Shown: positions 16,610-26,288, counted from the first letter of the stretch. The stretch is 64,000 nt of DNA from Deltaproteobacteria bacterium UBA5205 (GCA_002412715.1 DHVP01000045.1:1-64000), one strand, 5' to 3'. The notes: a model not told the origin generated them from the sequence alone. Program-made: numbers and translations.

Positions 16610-17728
16610 TCAATAAAAGCTCCTGGGCTTGATCACGAGCGTATATATTTTCCAACGGTAATGGTTCCAATCCGCGCCGAAACCGGTAAGATCGACACTG
16701 GTTCCGAGCGCCGTCGTGGGGCCTACGGTAAGAGGGTTTGCGCCTCCATATCGAAACGCACGGTCCATCATGCCCTCATGGGCGAGTAGGTAAATCCGGA
16801 CTTCCTTGACTTGTTCCTTTACTGAAAGGGCATCGAGGCCTGATATGTCGTTTACGGGCGGATCCTCAGGGATACCGTCCAGGTTCGTGTCAAGCCTGAA
16901 AACCACCTGCATGTTGGCGACACATTCTATCAACGGCCACTCATTATCTTCCGCCGGTACTGCGGACGCAGCATGAGGTACCGCGTATTTGTAGAGCGTC
17001 CCGGTTCCGGGAGCACACCCGGGATTTGCGGTCGAAGGTCGTTTGACATAATAGTCGGCCCTGTTAAAGGGTCTGACGGGAGCTGTCGTATCATCAATAC
17101 CAAATGCAAGGTATCGCTCTCCGGTGCCGGACGACGGCTGGAACGCGGGATCCAGTGCCGACGTCACGTACTGAAGCGTATAGGCGCCTGAAGAAACGAT
17201 AAGCTGCGCTCTTCCGCCCAGGGCCGAGCGCGGCTTCACGACGATCATATAATCCTGGCCGTTTACCATATCAAGGTTTACATCGTTCCATATGTGCACC
17301 GTAGTACTCGTAATGTTGGTCCATTTGCCGGCGGCGGTGTTCATACCGACGGCAGGAGATCTGATCACAAGGTAATCGGAATTCGGCAGGTAATTCGTGA
17401 ATGCCCCTACATTATTATTGTGTGACAGGGCCCTGGGAACATTCGGTGCACTGTTGAACTGCTGGGCCGGGTTGCTGGTGGCCTCCGTATACGTCCCGGG
17501 GGCGCTCTTGAATTCGTCTGCCAACCCGAATCCGGCGCTGGACACGTCGCTCCGGAGCAGTTCCAGCCCGAGAGATGTCTCATACTGGTTGGTGATTATC
17601 GCCGCCTGCTGTCTTTGGCCCCTGATAAGCTCCTGAAGCAGCTGGCCGTTCATGGCCATGATGATCCCCATGATCACGATGGCGATGAGTATCTCCAGCA
17701 AGCTGAATCCTTTGTGATTTCGAATCAT
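16610..17728 (-). CDS. pilW: PilW-type minor pilin
   Basis: 372 residues. Prepilin leader MIRNHKG cut before FSLLEILIAIVIMGII, with Glu at mature position 5, then a long amphipathic helix (GQLLQELIRGQRQQAAIITN) and a large globular domain of about 300 residues. PilW proteins of this size are normal. The start at 17728 has AAGGTG upstream and gives a usual short leader. It lies 13 bases after pilV. Confidence 0.85.
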   Translation of the reverse strand: MIRNHKGFSLLEILIAIVIMGIIMAMNGQLLQELIRGQRQQAAIITNQYETSLGLELLRSDVSSAGFGLADEFKSAPGTYTEATSNPAQQFNSAPNVPRALSHNNNVGAFTNYLPNSDYLVIRSPAVGMNTAAGKWTNITSTTVHIWNDVNLDMVNGQDYMIVVKPRSALGGRAQLIVSSGAYTLQYVTSALDPAFQPSSGTGERYLAFGIDDTTAPVRPFNRADYYVKRPSTANPGCAPGTGTLYKYAVPHAASAVPAEDNEWPLIECVANMQVVFRLDTNLDGIPEDPPVNDISGLDALSVKEQVKEVRIYLLAHEGMMDRAFRYGGANPLTVGPTTALGTSVDLTGFGADWNHYRWKIYTLVIKPRSFY

Positions 17729-17741
17729 TGGCACCTTAGCC

Positions 17742-18143
17742 TCACACATCCGTACTGATAATGGAAGCAGCGTCATGTTGATGAGCTATGTTTCGATGGT
17801 TCCAGGTAACGCTCACCTGGATCGCATAACTGCTGTCGGAAATCCTGGTTTGAGTCCATACCACCGTATAGTTGATGGTGAAATTCCGAATCTTCCTTTG
17901 TTCCGGAGAAGCAATCACTATGGTATGGTTCTTCACATCGTCAAACGTTGCATTGCGCAGGGTTTCCAGGCTTGCCTCCGCTATGCGCATGGCCTCATTG
18001 CGCATCTGGTTTTCGATATTTATCCTCATATAGTTAGCCAATCCGTCCAGCATCGCCATAAGTCCTATGGAAAGCACAAGCATGGCAACCAGAAGCTCGA
18101 TAAGCGTGAATCCTTTCGTGTTCTTACCTGCAATTCGTCGCAT
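17742..18143 (-). CDS. pilV: PilV-type minor pilin
   Basis: 133 residues. Leader MRRIAGKNTKG, then FTLIELLVAMLVLSIGLMAM with Glu5 and the PilV-like continuation DGLANYMRINIENQMRNEAM. The ATG at 18143 is chosen over one five codons upstream because GGAGAGG sits at the right distance. It begins inside the last 20 bases of fimT, so the two are coupled. Confidence 0.85.
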   Translation of the reverse strand: MRRIAGKNTKGFTLIELLVAMLVLSIGLMAMLDGLANYMRINIENQMRNEAMRIAEASLETLRNATFDDVKNHTIVIASPEQRKIRNFTINYTVVWTQTRISDSSYAIQVSVTWNHRNIAHQHDAASIISTDV

Positions 18144-18666
18144 TGCACGCCTCTCCATTTACAGGCTTATACATCCCCATTCTGACGTGGGTCGCCGACA
18201 CAACTATGCAATTCGTCGACGGTTGCACACTTGTTGAAGATACACATATCGCCCCCTGGCGCGTAGCGATACCCCGGGAATCGAATATTGCCATACCGCC
18301 GGGGATATTCGTCACAATCGCCTCGTTAGCCGGGATGCTATTGGAATAGGTAAAGGGAACGACCGCTGTCCTGGCAAGTCTTATCGTATCGCCCGCCCCT
18401 GTATTCTTGGTATTGTTTCCATTGGTATCTTCGACCACCTGGTACTGGTTTCCGGCAAGTCCGAATTCCATAAAATGGGTCCTGTTCGTATTTGCCGCCA
18501 TCATCCTCATGTTCATCAGGTCGCTGTAGATCCTTCTCGTCTGGTTCTGGATCCTGTTCTTCCTTACAAACTCGGACATATTCGGAACCGCTATCGCCGC
18601 CATTATCCCAACCATTGCAATAACAATAAGAAGTTCAATGAGTGAAAAACCTTTATAATTTTTCAT
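18124..18666 (-). CDS. fimT: FimT/GspH-type minor pilin
   Basis: 180 residues. Leader MKNYKG, then [19 protein letters not shown] with Glu5 and the GspH/FimT-type pattern PNMSEFVRKNRIQNQTRRIY. The globular part contains several cysteines near the C-terminus (CVSSTSVQPSTNC, CNATNC) that may form disulfides. AAGGAAAG ribosome site; ATGA overlap with the pilY1 stop. Confidence 0.85.
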   Translation of the reverse strand: MKNYKGFSLIELLIVIAMVGIMAAIAVPNMSEFVRKNRIQNQTRRIYSDLMNMRMMAANTNRTHFMEFGLAGNQYQVVEDTNGNNTKNTGAGDTIRLARTAVVPFTYSNSIPANEAIVTNIPGGMAIFDSRGIATRQGAICVSSTSVQPSTNCIVVSATHVRMGMYKPVNGEACNATNCR

Positions 18667-21600
18667 CTTTCCTTCATATGTAATATCTTTCGGATGGGTT
18701 TCGGCGGACCCAGGAGCGAAAAACCTCCTCCGATGTTTACGCCCTGCCCCACAGCCATGGCCTTGCCTCCCGCCTGTGTCAACGCCGATGAACCGTCAGA
18801 CTTCTTCAGGATAGGCGTGGCGATCTGGCCTGTCGAAAGCTGTGTTACGACCATGCCTGATAAAGCTCCCGGCGGCGGCGCCCCCCCATTGTTATACCAG
18901 ACGGCCCACAGATATGTGTATCCTCCCAGCGAGCAAACATCCGTCGACGGCGAACTGGTCAGAAAGTAAACAACGCCATTGTATGAGGCCACAGGCTGGG
19001 CCAGAACGCGGTGAGCTTTGTAACCTGTATCGGGCGTGGGAAAGTTGATGTACCAGCCGAACGCGGTGGGGGAAAGGTTCGATGAAGAACCCGTCTGGTT
19101 CTGCAAATCTCCTGCGGCTACGCTTGTCGTGCAGGCAGAATTCAGAGTATTGGTCCCTGCCATATAGCAGGGTTCCATAACTCCATAGAACGCCTGCTGG
19201 CTGTCCGGGTCGTCAATAGTGGCCCCGTCATCAATACGATAGAAATACCTGCCGGTTCCGAAAAACAGCCAGAGCTTGCCGTTTTTCCGGTCCTGTATCT
19301 TGGTGAGACTTGTTGTAATCGGGCCTATGTTATCGATGACCTTACTTACCGCCCAGCTGCTCGGGTTTGTACTGTTGCCGGTCAAGAGGCGCACAACGCC
19401 GCCTTTGGTCCACGTCGTCGCGTTTTTCATTGTATATCCCATGTAAACGACATCGTCGGAGTATGGGGTTGCTCCCGACGCCGTCGGGTTCCCCCTGTCC
19501 ACATCGAAAGACGAGCTCGACAAGGTAGCTCCAAACGCGTTGGCGATTCCTGTGTCAATGACCGTCACCGATGTCTTGGGTCCACTCAATAGATCGAGTA
19601 CGAAAAACTTCAGATTTTGATCCGAAGAACCCATGAACTGATGATACGTTGTATTTATCGGCCCCGTCGAGCCATTTGAGAATACCGCAAACCATTTTCC
19701 ATTCTTGGCGGGGTCACCGACTCTGACGATTGCGGGACCGGTAGTGGAAAAACCAAGATCGTCCCGGGAAAATTCCCAGAGCAGAACGGGATTCAAGGGA
19801 TCCGTTATGTCAAATGCGAAGTAAGAGGAATACCCGACACCCGAAGTGGGTGTTTTCACGCAATTCGTACAGCTGCTGGTTGTATCCCTGCATGCACCTC
19901 CGATGCCCATTCCGCCGATGAGGATGGTCCTCCAGCTTGCCCTGGTCTTCGTGTAGTTGGGATCCTGACTGAGCGAACCTCCGGCATTGACGCTGGCATC
20001 GGCAATCACAACGGGCTGATTGACATAGAAGACATGACAGTAATCTGTATTGGTCAGGTATCGCAGATACGGCAAAGCTCCTTTTGGTACGTAAGCCCAG
20101 CGTTCCGTGCCGAGAGTCGCATCCACTGTTTCCAGGCGGGCGGCCTGCGTGCTCGTCAAACCTGTGAACGAGAGCCTGCCCAGCTCGAAGGCGTGAAGCA
20201 TCCCGTCATTAGCGCCCACAAAAGCCATCCCCCGCTGTTTGTAAATACCGGTTGGATTCCCGGCTGCGTCCACATCGTTGACGTACTGGTAGTATGTTCT
20301 ATCGTTATAGCCCTCCGGCGCGTACAGGTGGTATGAATTCAGAGGGAACGATGCCTTGAGGCGGGGAGTGGACGAAACAATATCGCCCAATTTCCACACA
20401 TGTGTACCGGTACTGCCGCCAAACGTGGTCGTTACCGTTCTGTTGCGATAGCCCGTGACATCGTAACCGTGGATATAATTAGCGATACTCTGCGCCAGTG
20501 CGGGGTCACCCGGTGCCTGGAGGTAGGTCTGGAGAGTACCGTTCGAGGCTGCTTGTGCCGCGTCAAAATTAATGAGGTTTATTCCGTCGACAGTGGTATA
20601 GATGGTTCGCGGCGAGGTCGCCAGGTCCCTGGACCACAAAAGGATCCCCGCCTCCCAGAGATTTTTCGTTTCGTCAAGTTCAACCGGCGAAGGGATGTCT
20701 TCCCCGCCTTTCTGAGCGGCGGAATTAGGCTGATATCTTCTCACAACTGTTTTGCCAAGGCCGACATCAAATTCATATTCGATGATGTCGTCGCTGAAGA
20801 TATCAAGAATGTTGTTTTTTGCGGTGTCTTCGCGGATCGTGCTGTTGCCTATCTGGGGATCGATATAATACCAGAGGTTCTGCATCTCGCCCGTCCAGTC
20901 TATTTCCGCGTCGTCAAACATCCGTTTCGGAAAGAAAAAGGCCTGAAGGATATTTGCTCCGCTGCCCTCCGCTGACGCAAGGACCGACGCGGCGGTCCCC
21001 GAAGACGCCCGGCGAAGCATATCCGTCAGGGCCGCCTCCAGCTTACTCGCCAATTCATTGCCATCATCAGCTTCGAAATAGTTGTAAGGCAGGTTGACCT
21101 TGTTTTTATCCCACTCGATGCATTGCGCATCCCAGCGAGTGGGATTATCACATTGAGTAAAGGGGAAATTGATGGAAAGACTGTTCGTCGCCGGCCAGTT
21201 CGTATAAGGATAAGGAAAAGTGTCGGTACTGGAATAGTCAAACCCGCCGAACATGGCCGTGGCCTTCATCGCCCTTTTCCCATCCGCGTCAGCTCCGAAG
21301 GCATAGACCGTATAGGTCGTTACATTCTGGGCACCCGCCAGTTCAGGCCTTAAATCGGTCACACGCATGGTGCGGGCCACCCTCATGGGATCGACGGACC
21401 CGTTCCACGCCCCATCGGAGATAAGAAGCACGAACCCCTTGCGGCACCATATGGCTGTCGAACCCGAACCGGAGCCATCATAATAAGGATCTTTCAAACC
21501 ATTGGCTTTACCAAGGGCCGCCGTGTTGCTCGCATAGCTATGATCGTTGCTCTGAACATAGAAGTCGTATGCCTCCCACATCGCCTCGCCGGTGGGTGTC

Positions 21601-22430
21601 CCGTTGTACGGCACTTCGTTATTGATAGAAGCAACGAGCGTGCTCATGGGCTGGTCCTTGCCGGAACGTATTTCGCCTTCCCTGTTCCAGCTTCCCGAAC
21701 CGGTGGCAAATACCATGAATTCCATGTGTGCCTTGGGATAGAAACGCTGCACGACCCCTTCCACCGGGACTCCCGCGGGCACAACGGCGAAAATTCCGTG
21801 GTTCGACACCCCGTTAAGTACACACGTGCCGTTGTAATCCGCGATTGTCAGTTTACGGTTAGCGGTGACATTTGCAGTAACTGTATACCTGCAATGGTTT
21901 ATGCTGTCCCTGATCACATATATAGCTCCCTCGCTCTCGAGAAACGTCGATCCACCGCCCGTATTGGACCTGCCCCCGGTAAGGGCACGCCGAGCAACAT
22001 CGATCCTGGTCGCCGTCAGCCAGTTCAGAAAATTACCGGAGATACAGGCGGGACCTGTTCCGATGCGGTTAGTGGCGGGACCGCAGGAGGTCTCCACGTA
22101 TCTGCTTGAAGACTGAGAATAGTATTTTGTCGCATCGAAAAGGCCGTAATAATCCCGATCTTTGTCGTATCGCTTCGCATAATTAGTGGTTGTGCTTATG
22201 TTGGACGTTCCGCAATCGGCCACAGTACCATCATAGCTACCGAAGTTGTCGGGAAGATACGCGGGAAACTGCATGCTTCCCGAAAAATCCATGTTAATGA
22301 GAATGTTGGGTTTCACCGCATTGCTGCTGAATATGGGGTTTACACAGTAGTCGTTGTTGGTTGCCCCCTGCGAAAGTGCGGCAACACCAAGGACGACCAG
22401 GAAAACGAGGACGAAGCAGTTTCTTCTCAT
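18663..22430 (-). CDS. pilY1: PilY1-type pilus tip adhesin/assembly protein
   Basis: 1255 residues. Signal peptide (cleavage near SQGAT), then a von Willebrand A-like domain: NILINMDFSGSMQF carries the MIDAS motif D-x-S-x-S and GFVLLISDGAWNG a later strand. The C-terminal half (from about 690) is a PilY1-type beta-propeller (RGMAFVGANDGMLHAFELG, AYVPKGALPYLRYL, GGMGIGGACRD). Such proteins sit at the pilus tip with the minor pilins and act in adhesion and surface sensing. Start at 22430 gives a nine-base spacing to GGGGAG; an ATG three codons upstream touches that site. Many cysteines suggest an oxidised extracellular protein. Confidence 0.93.
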   Translation of the reverse strand: MRRNCFVLVFLVVLGVAALSQGATNNDYCVNPIFSSNAVKPNILINMDFSGSMQFPAYLPDNFGSYDGTVADCGTSNISTTTNYAKRYDKDRDYYGLFDATKYYSQSSSRYVETSCGPATNRIGTGPACISGNFLNWLTATRIDVARRALTGGRSNTGGGSTFLESEGAIYVIRDSINHCRYTVTANVTANRKLTIADYNGTCVLNGVSNHGIFAVVPAGVPVEGVVQRFYPKAHMEFMVFATGSGSWNREGEIRSGKDQPMSTLVASINNEVPYNGTPTGEAMWEAYDFYVQSNDHSYASNTAALGKANGLKDPYYDGSGSGSTAIWCRKGFVLLISDGAWNGSVDPMRVARTMRVTDLRPELAGAQNVTTYTVYAFGADADGKRAMKATAMFGGFDYSSTDTFPYPYTNWPATNSLSINFPFTQCDNPTRWDAQCIEWDKNKVNLPYNYFEADDGNELASKLEAALTDMLRRASSGTAASVLASAEGSGANILQAFFFPKRMFDDAEIDWTGEMQNLWYYIDPQIGNSTIREDTAKNNILDIFSDDIIEYEFDVGLGKTVVRRYQPNSAAQKGGEDIPSPVELDETKNLWEAGILLWSRDLATSPRTIYTTVDGINLINFDAAQAASNGTLQTYLQAPGDPALAQSIANYIHGYDVTGYRNRTVTTTFGGSTGTHVWKLGDIVSSTPRLKASFPLNSYHLYAPEGYNDRTYYQYVNDVDAAGNPTGIYKQRGMAFVGANDGMLHAFELGRLSFTGLTSTQAARLETVDATLGTERWAYVPKGALPYLRYLTNTDYCHVFYVNQPVVIADASVNAGGSLSQDPNYTKTRASWRTILIGGMGIGGACRDTTSSCTNCVKTPTSGVGYSSYFAFDITDPLNPVLLWEFSRDDLGFSTTGPAIVRVGDPAKNGKWFAVFSNGSTGPINTTYHQFMGSSDQNLKFFVLDLLSGPKTSVTVIDTGIANAFGATLSSSSFDVDRGNPTASGATPYSDDVVYMGYTMKNATTWTKGGVVRLLTGNSTNPSSWAVSKVIDNIGPITTSLTKIQDRKNGKLWLFFGTGRYFYRIDDGATIDDPDSQQAFYGVMEPCYMAGTNTLNSACTTSVAAGDLQNQTGSSSNLSPTAFGWYINFPTPDTGYKAHRVLAQPVASYNGVVYFLTSSPSTDVCSLGGYTYLWAVWYNNGGAPPPGALSGMVVTQLSTGQIATPILKKSDGSSALTQAGGKAMAVGQGVNIGGGFSLLGPPKPIRKILHMKER

Positions 22431-22444
22431 ATATGTCATCTCCC

Positions 22445-23227
22445 CTATCGATTCATGAAAAATTCGTTAAAGGCGTGGATAACCCCGGGACCCATAAAAA
22501 GGTACAGTACGGCGCACAGCGACAGGAACGGGCCGAAGGGGATGGCGTATTTTCCTCCTTCTTCCCTGCCCTTCATGAGCATAAGCGGAATACCGACCAG
22601 CGTACCCACAACCGAACCGCCGATGAGGGAAAACAGGACTCCCTTGAGGCCACTGAAGGAACCGATCATGGCAAGAAGTTTGATATCTCCGCCGCCCATG
22701 CCCTCCCGTTTTGTGATCAACTGGTAGCCGTAGGCGATGACAAAGAGCACGCCGCCACCGATAAGCACGCCATAGACTGCCTCCATCACCCGGAAACCGG
22801 GCCTGACGAAGGATATGATCAATCCCGCGAACATGCCGCCGACGCTTAAAACGTCGGGGATGATCTGGAAATCATAGTCGATAAAAGAGACGACGATCAG
22901 TATCGCCGTAAAGAAAATCTGGATAAAAAACTCGTAGGAAAGGCCCCACCGGCGGTAGATCATCGTAAAGACAAGCGCCGTTATCAATTCAACAAGAAAG
23001 TACCGAAAAGAAATAGGGGCCCCGCAATCCCTGCATTTCCCTTTCAGGACAAGGTAGCTTACCAGGGGGATGTTGTCGTAAAACCTTACGGGCTTTTCAC
23101 AGGCCGGACAGGCCGATGAGGGGTGAACTATTGATTTCTTTCTTGGTATCCTGTAAATGCAGACATTCAGAAAACTGCCGATAATCGCTCCGAAGACGAA
23201 AACCACTATGAGATATATGGTATGCAT
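22445..23227 (-). CDS. pilD: Prepilin peptidase / N-methyltransferase
   Basis: 260 residues, typical. Polytopic membrane enzyme that cuts prepilin leaders and methylates the new N-terminus. Seen: the cytoplasmic four-cysteine zinc site (CPAC and CRDC), and the two aspartate active-site motifs FIDYDFQIIPD and GGGDIKLLA. The N-terminal segment IIGSFLNVCIYRIPR is also family-specific. It sits between the pilins it processes, 13 bases after the upstream minor pilin gene. Confidence 0.95.
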   Translation of the reverse strand: MHTIYLIVVFVFGAIIGSFLNVCIYRIPRKKSIVHPSSACPACEKPVRFYDNIPLVSYLVLKGKCRDCGAPISFRYFLVELITALVFTMIYRRWGLSYEFFIQIFFTAILIVVSFIDYDFQIIPDVLSVGGMFAGLIISFVRPGFRVMEAVYGVLIGGGVLFVIAYGYQLITKREGMGGGDIKLLAMIGSFSGLKGVLFSLIGGSVVGTLVGIPLMLMKGREEGGKYAIPFGPFLSLCAVLYLFMGPGVIHAFNEFFMNR

Positions 23228-23239
23228 AGTACTCTGTAC

Positions 23240-23611
23240 TCACTTTACGTTTGTCAAAACCCCGTTCTCATTAATAGTCCAGGTATCGTCGAATATCTTG
23301 TCATTGTTGAGATCGCCATTCGCCTCGGCGACAAATCGTGTTGAACTGGCATGACGTATCCTGAAATGGTATTTCTTTGTTCTTTGCTTCCAATTTGCTA
23401 GTTTGCTGGCATCGGCTGTGTATGTTCCGTGGCGCGACCGGTAAGCCGATTCCGATTCCCATATAGAATGGAGCTGACTTTTCACATTCACCTGCTCCGT
23501 CTTCCTCACCCGCATCGCGTGCATGGGAAAGGCCATTATCAGTATCAAACAAATTACGGCAAGGCCTGCCAGAAACTCGAGAAGCGTGAAACCTTTAGTC
23601 TTCATATTCAT
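23240..23611 (-). CDS. Type IV pilin-like protein (PilE-like minor pilin)
   Basis: 123 residues. Leader MNMKTKG, then FTLLEFLAGLAVICLILIM with Glu5. The helix leads into AMRVRKTEQVNVKSQLHSIW and a short beta domain of the PilE kind (YRSRHGTYTADASKL). A second in-frame ATG two codons downstream is an equally possible start; no strong ribosome site is visible. It stands between pilA and pilD and is probably a minor pilin. Confidence 0.8.
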   Translation of the reverse strand: MNMKTKGFTLLEFLAGLAVICLILIMAFPMHAMRVRKTEQVNVKSQLHSIWESESAYRSRHGTYTADASKLANWKQRTKKYHFRIRHASSTRFVAEANGDLNNDKIFDDTWTINENGVLTNVK

Positions 23612-23665
23612 TCTTATGAGATAGGGGGCCCAAGAGCCCCCTATCAATCTAACCGTTGTCCTTAC

Positions 23666-24130
23666 TTATTTAGGCTGATATTTGGCCATGGTGTTCGTTG
23701 AACCCCAAACCCAGGTCTGAAAATTCTGATCCGTAGCTCCATCGCTGGTCAATGTGAGAGTGTCGCCTGATGTTATCCCGTTGATTGCCGCGTTCATTGT
23801 CCAGGTAATCACCGCGGTTCCGGTCAAATTGTTCAGGCCAGTCACCGAGATAGCCCCGTATTTCCCGGGTACGGTGATGCCGAGGCCGTTAGCAACGGCA
23901 TCATTACCAACCATATCGGCCGTTGGTCCTGCGGGAGAGAATTCTGCTGCCCATGCGGTGATCGCGGTCTTAACGGAACCCATCGCATTCACGACCTCGG
24001 TCACCCTTGTCTTCCTCGTATAGTCCATGTACGCCGGAAGTGCTATCGCCGCGAGAATACCGATGATGGCGATAACGATGAGAAGTTCGATCAGCGTGAA
24101 GCCTTTTGTGTTCTTGTGAAGCTTTAACAT
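23666..24130 (-). CDS. pilA: Major type IV pilin PilA
   Basis: 154 residues. Leader [10 protein letters not shown], then [20 protein letters not shown] with Glu5, the long N-terminal helix, and a globular domain rich in Thr, Gly and Asn ([20 protein letters not shown]). This is a full-length pilin, not the about 60-residue form of Geobacter. The start at 24130 is fixed by an ideal AGGAGGTG site; an upstream extension is noncoding. Own promoter and a palindromic region lie upstream. First gene of the pilus gene run. Confidence 0.92.
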   Translation of the reverse strand: MLKLHKNTKGFTLIELLIVIAIIGILAAIALPAYMDYTRKTRVTEVVNAMGSVKTAITAWAAEFSPAGPTADMVGNDAVANGLGITVPGKYGAISVTGLNNLTGTAVITWTMNAAINGITSGDTLTLTSDGATDQNFQTWVWGSTNTMAKYQPK

Positions 24131-24176
24131 ACAACACCTCCTGGAATTAAGTAAGTTAGTAATTCTAATTATCGCT

Positions 24177-24204
24177 ATTTTAACACAACCATTAACGATG
24201 TAAA
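24177..24204 (-). promoter_or_regulatory. Sigma-70 type promoter of pilA
   Basis: Minus strand: TTTACA (24204-24199), 16-base spacer, TAAAAT (24182-24177), about 50 bases before the pilA ATG. No sigma-54 site (GG-N10-GC) was seen, unlike many pilA genes. Confidence 0.5.
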
Positions 24205-24206
24205 TG

Positions 24207-24251
24207 ATTTTCGTCACATTTCGGAGAAAAGACATCCGTCATGACGAAAAT
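24207..24251. promoter_or_regulatory. Inverted repeats abutting the pilA -35 box
   Basis: ATTTTCGTCA (24207-24216) and its exact reverse complement TGACGAAAAT (24242-24251) flank a 25-base spacer, and CGTCATGACG (24237-24246) is a perfect palindrome sharing the second arm. The set starts two bases upstream of the -35 box, the usual place for an activator or repressor site. Confidence 0.5.
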
Positions 24252-24337
24252 GACCGTTATATTTCAAAATTCTTTAATTATACTATGTTACCAGAGGGAA
24301 CGAAAATGAGCCGATTGCCTCACTCCAGTACACCGAA

Positions 24338-25276
24338 TCACTTATTCAGAAAACATGCCACTTTGTGGTCATTGCCGCCTGTAAGTTGGGGAACCTGTCC
24401 CCGGCAATGTCCTTCTTTGTCTTCGCAATTCTCGTAATAGGAGCACCCTTCCCATTCCCCGTCGGACGGCGCCTCCTGCCTCAGGGCAAATTCTCCCTTC
24501 GAGGCCTTGATAAGCATTCTCGTGTAGGGGTGCAGGGGGTTCAGGAAGACCTCGTCACGTCCGCCTGTCTCGACCACCTTTCCCCTGTAAAGGACTAGGA
24601 TTCGATCGGAGAGAAAACGTACTATGTTGAGATCATGAGAAACAAAGACCATGGAGATATTCGATTTCTCGCGGATATCGAGGAAAAGATTGACGATCTG
24701 GGCCTGTATCGACACATCGAGGGAGGATACGGGTTCGTCGGCAATGATGAGCGCCGGTTCCGTCGCCAGAGCACGGCCGATAGCCACCCGCTGCCTCTGG
24801 CCCCCGCTCATCTCGTGGGGGTATTTCCCGAGAGAATCCTCGTCAAGGCCCACGCTCCTCAATATCTCTCCCACTTTGGCACTCACATTCGCCCTGCCCT
24901 TGGTTATATTGTGGAATTTAAGGGGCTCCGCAATGATATCGGCTATTTTCATTCTTGGATTGAGCGACGAATAGGGATCCTGGAAGATTATCTGCATGTG
25001 CCTTCGGAGTCTGTTCATCTCTTCCCGGCCGGCGGTGAGGAGATTGACACCGTCGAAGATAACCTCGCCGGCATCGGGCCGCTCAAGAAGCAGCACGCAG
25101 CGCGCCAGGGTACTCTTCCCCGAACCGCTCTCTCCCACGACACCGAGGGTCCGGCCTGCTTCAAGTTCAAGGCTGACACCATCTACGGCCTTGATCGTCT
25201 CTTTTGCGACAGAGAAGACAGACCTTCGAACCTCGTAATACTTCTTAAGGTCTAATACAGATAACAGCGAACCCAT
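24338..25276 (-). CDS. oppF: Oligopeptide/dipeptide ABC transporter ATPase, OppF/DppF type
   Basis: 312 residues. Walker A GVVGESGSGKST, Q-loop QIIFQDPYSSLNPR, signature MSGGQRQR, Walker B LIIADEPVSSLDVS and H-loop FVSHDL are all present, plus the C-terminal Opp/Dpp extension (LHPYTRMLIKA, and a cysteine-rich end with CSYYENC and C-x5-C). Energises uptake of peptides or nickel-type solutes. Start at 25276 with an AAGGATC site, inside the last 25 bases of oppD. No permease or binding-protein gene lies nearby. Confidence 0.88.
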   Translation of the reverse strand: MGSLLSVLDLKKYYEVRRSVFSVAKETIKAVDGVSLELEAGRTLGVVGESGSGKSTLARCVLLLERPDAGEVIFDGVNLLTAGREEMNRLRRHMQIIFQDPYSSLNPRMKIADIIAEPLKFHNITKGRANVSAKVGEILRSVGLDEDSLGKYPHEMSGGQRQRVAIGRALATEPALIIADEPVSSLDVSIQAQIVNLFLDIREKSNISMVFVSHDLNIVRFLSDRILVLYRGKVVETGGRDEVFLNPLHPYTRMLIKASKGEFALRQEAPSDGEWEGCSYYENCEDKEGHCRGQVPQLTGGNDHKVACFLNK

Positions 25277-26226
25277 TGATCCTTCCCGACCTCTTTCATT
25301 GCAGGTTCCTCGCCTCTGCAAACGTCCATGACGTAGGGGCACCTGGGATGAAATTTGCATCCCGAGGGTAATTCGGACAGTTTCGGTACCGACCCGGGGA
25401 TTGCTTTTAACCTCTTTGTGTCGCTCGAAAACCCGAAGATCGACTCCAGGAGTCCGCGACCGTAAGGATGGAGCGGCTCTTTGAAGAAGTCTTCCACGCG
25501 GTTGCGCTCGACCATCCTGCCGGCATACATGAGACCGACCGCCTGGCCCATGGACTTCATTATCGTCAAATCGTGGGTTATGAATATCATCGACATGCCC
25601 AGGGTATCCACAAGGCCCCTTATCAAACCCAGTATCTGGGATTCCGTGGCGACATCCAGGGCGGTTGTCGGCTCATCGGCTATAATGAGAGAGGGATCGC
25701 AGGAAATAGCCATGGCCATGAGCACCCGCTGCCTTTGTCCACCGGAGAGCTGATGGGGATATTGAATATACCTCTTTTCCGGTTCATCGAACCCCACCTG
25801 TCTCAGGAGCTCCAGGGTCCTCTTTCTTACATCGCCGCGGTCACGGGTCCCGTGTATCTCTATGGCCTCGGCAATCTGCTCTCCTATCCGCAAGACGGGA
25901 TTCAAGGCCGTCATGGGCTCCTGAAAGACCATACCGATACGGTTGCCGCGCACCTCTTCCATTTGTTTGTCACTCAGGGTCAAGAGGTCGGTGCCCTCAA
26001 ATACGATCCGGCCCGATACGATCCTGCCGGGCGGATGGACAAGCCTCATTATCGAATGGGCTGTCACCGTTTTGCCCGAGCCGCTTTCCCCAACGATCCC
26101 GAAAACCTCCCCTACGTTAACCGTAAAAGTCACATCATTTACGGCCGGTATGATCTCTGCGCCCGTAAAGAATGACGTGTAAAGACCGGTTACCTCGAGA
26201 AGTATTTTCTTGTTTGTATTTGTCAT
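25252..26226 (-). CDS. oppD: Oligopeptide/dipeptide ABC transporter ATPase, OppD/DppD type
   Basis: 324 residues. Walker A GIVGESGSGKTVTA, Q-loop MVFQEPMTALNPV, signature LSGGQRQR, Walker B LIIADEPTTALDV, H-loop FITHDL. The C-terminus has the OppD-type cysteine cluster (CKFHPRCPYVMDVC), linked in homologues to an iron-sulfur site. Coupled to oppF by a 25-base overlap. Transcribed from a promoter that overlaps that of guaB. Confidence 0.9.
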   Translation of the reverse strand: MTNTNKKILLEVTGLYTSFFTGAEIIPAVNDVTFTVNVGEVFGIVGESGSGKTVTAHSIMRLVHPPGRIVSGRIVFEGTDLLTLSDKQMEEVRGNRIGMVFQEPMTALNPVLRIGEQIAEAIEIHGTRDRGDVRKRTLELLRQVGFDEPEKRYIQYPHQLSGGQRQRVLMAMAISCDPSLIIADEPTTALDVATESQILGLIRGLVDTLGMSMIFITHDLTIMKSMGQAVGLMYAGRMVERNRVEDFFKEPLHPYGRGLLESIFGFSSDTKRLKAIPGSVPKLSELPSGCKFHPRCPYVMDVCRGEEPAMKEVGKDQWVRCYLY

Positions 26227-26259
26227 CGACTATCGACGGTATCCAAAAGGAAAATTTTT

Positions 26260-26288
26260 TTGATTATTTGAGCCTTATGCATTATACT
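26260..26288 (+). promoter_or_regulatory. Sigma-70 type promoter of guaB operon
   Basis: TTGATT (26260-26265), 17-base spacer, TATACT (26283-26288); about 115 bases before the guaB ATG. Its -10 box overlaps that of the opposite oppD promoter. Confidence 0.55.

Noticed and set aside
24131..24337. Sigma-54 promoter for pilA
   Set aside because: No TGGCAC-N5-TTGC-like pair was found upstream; a sigma-70 type site fits better.
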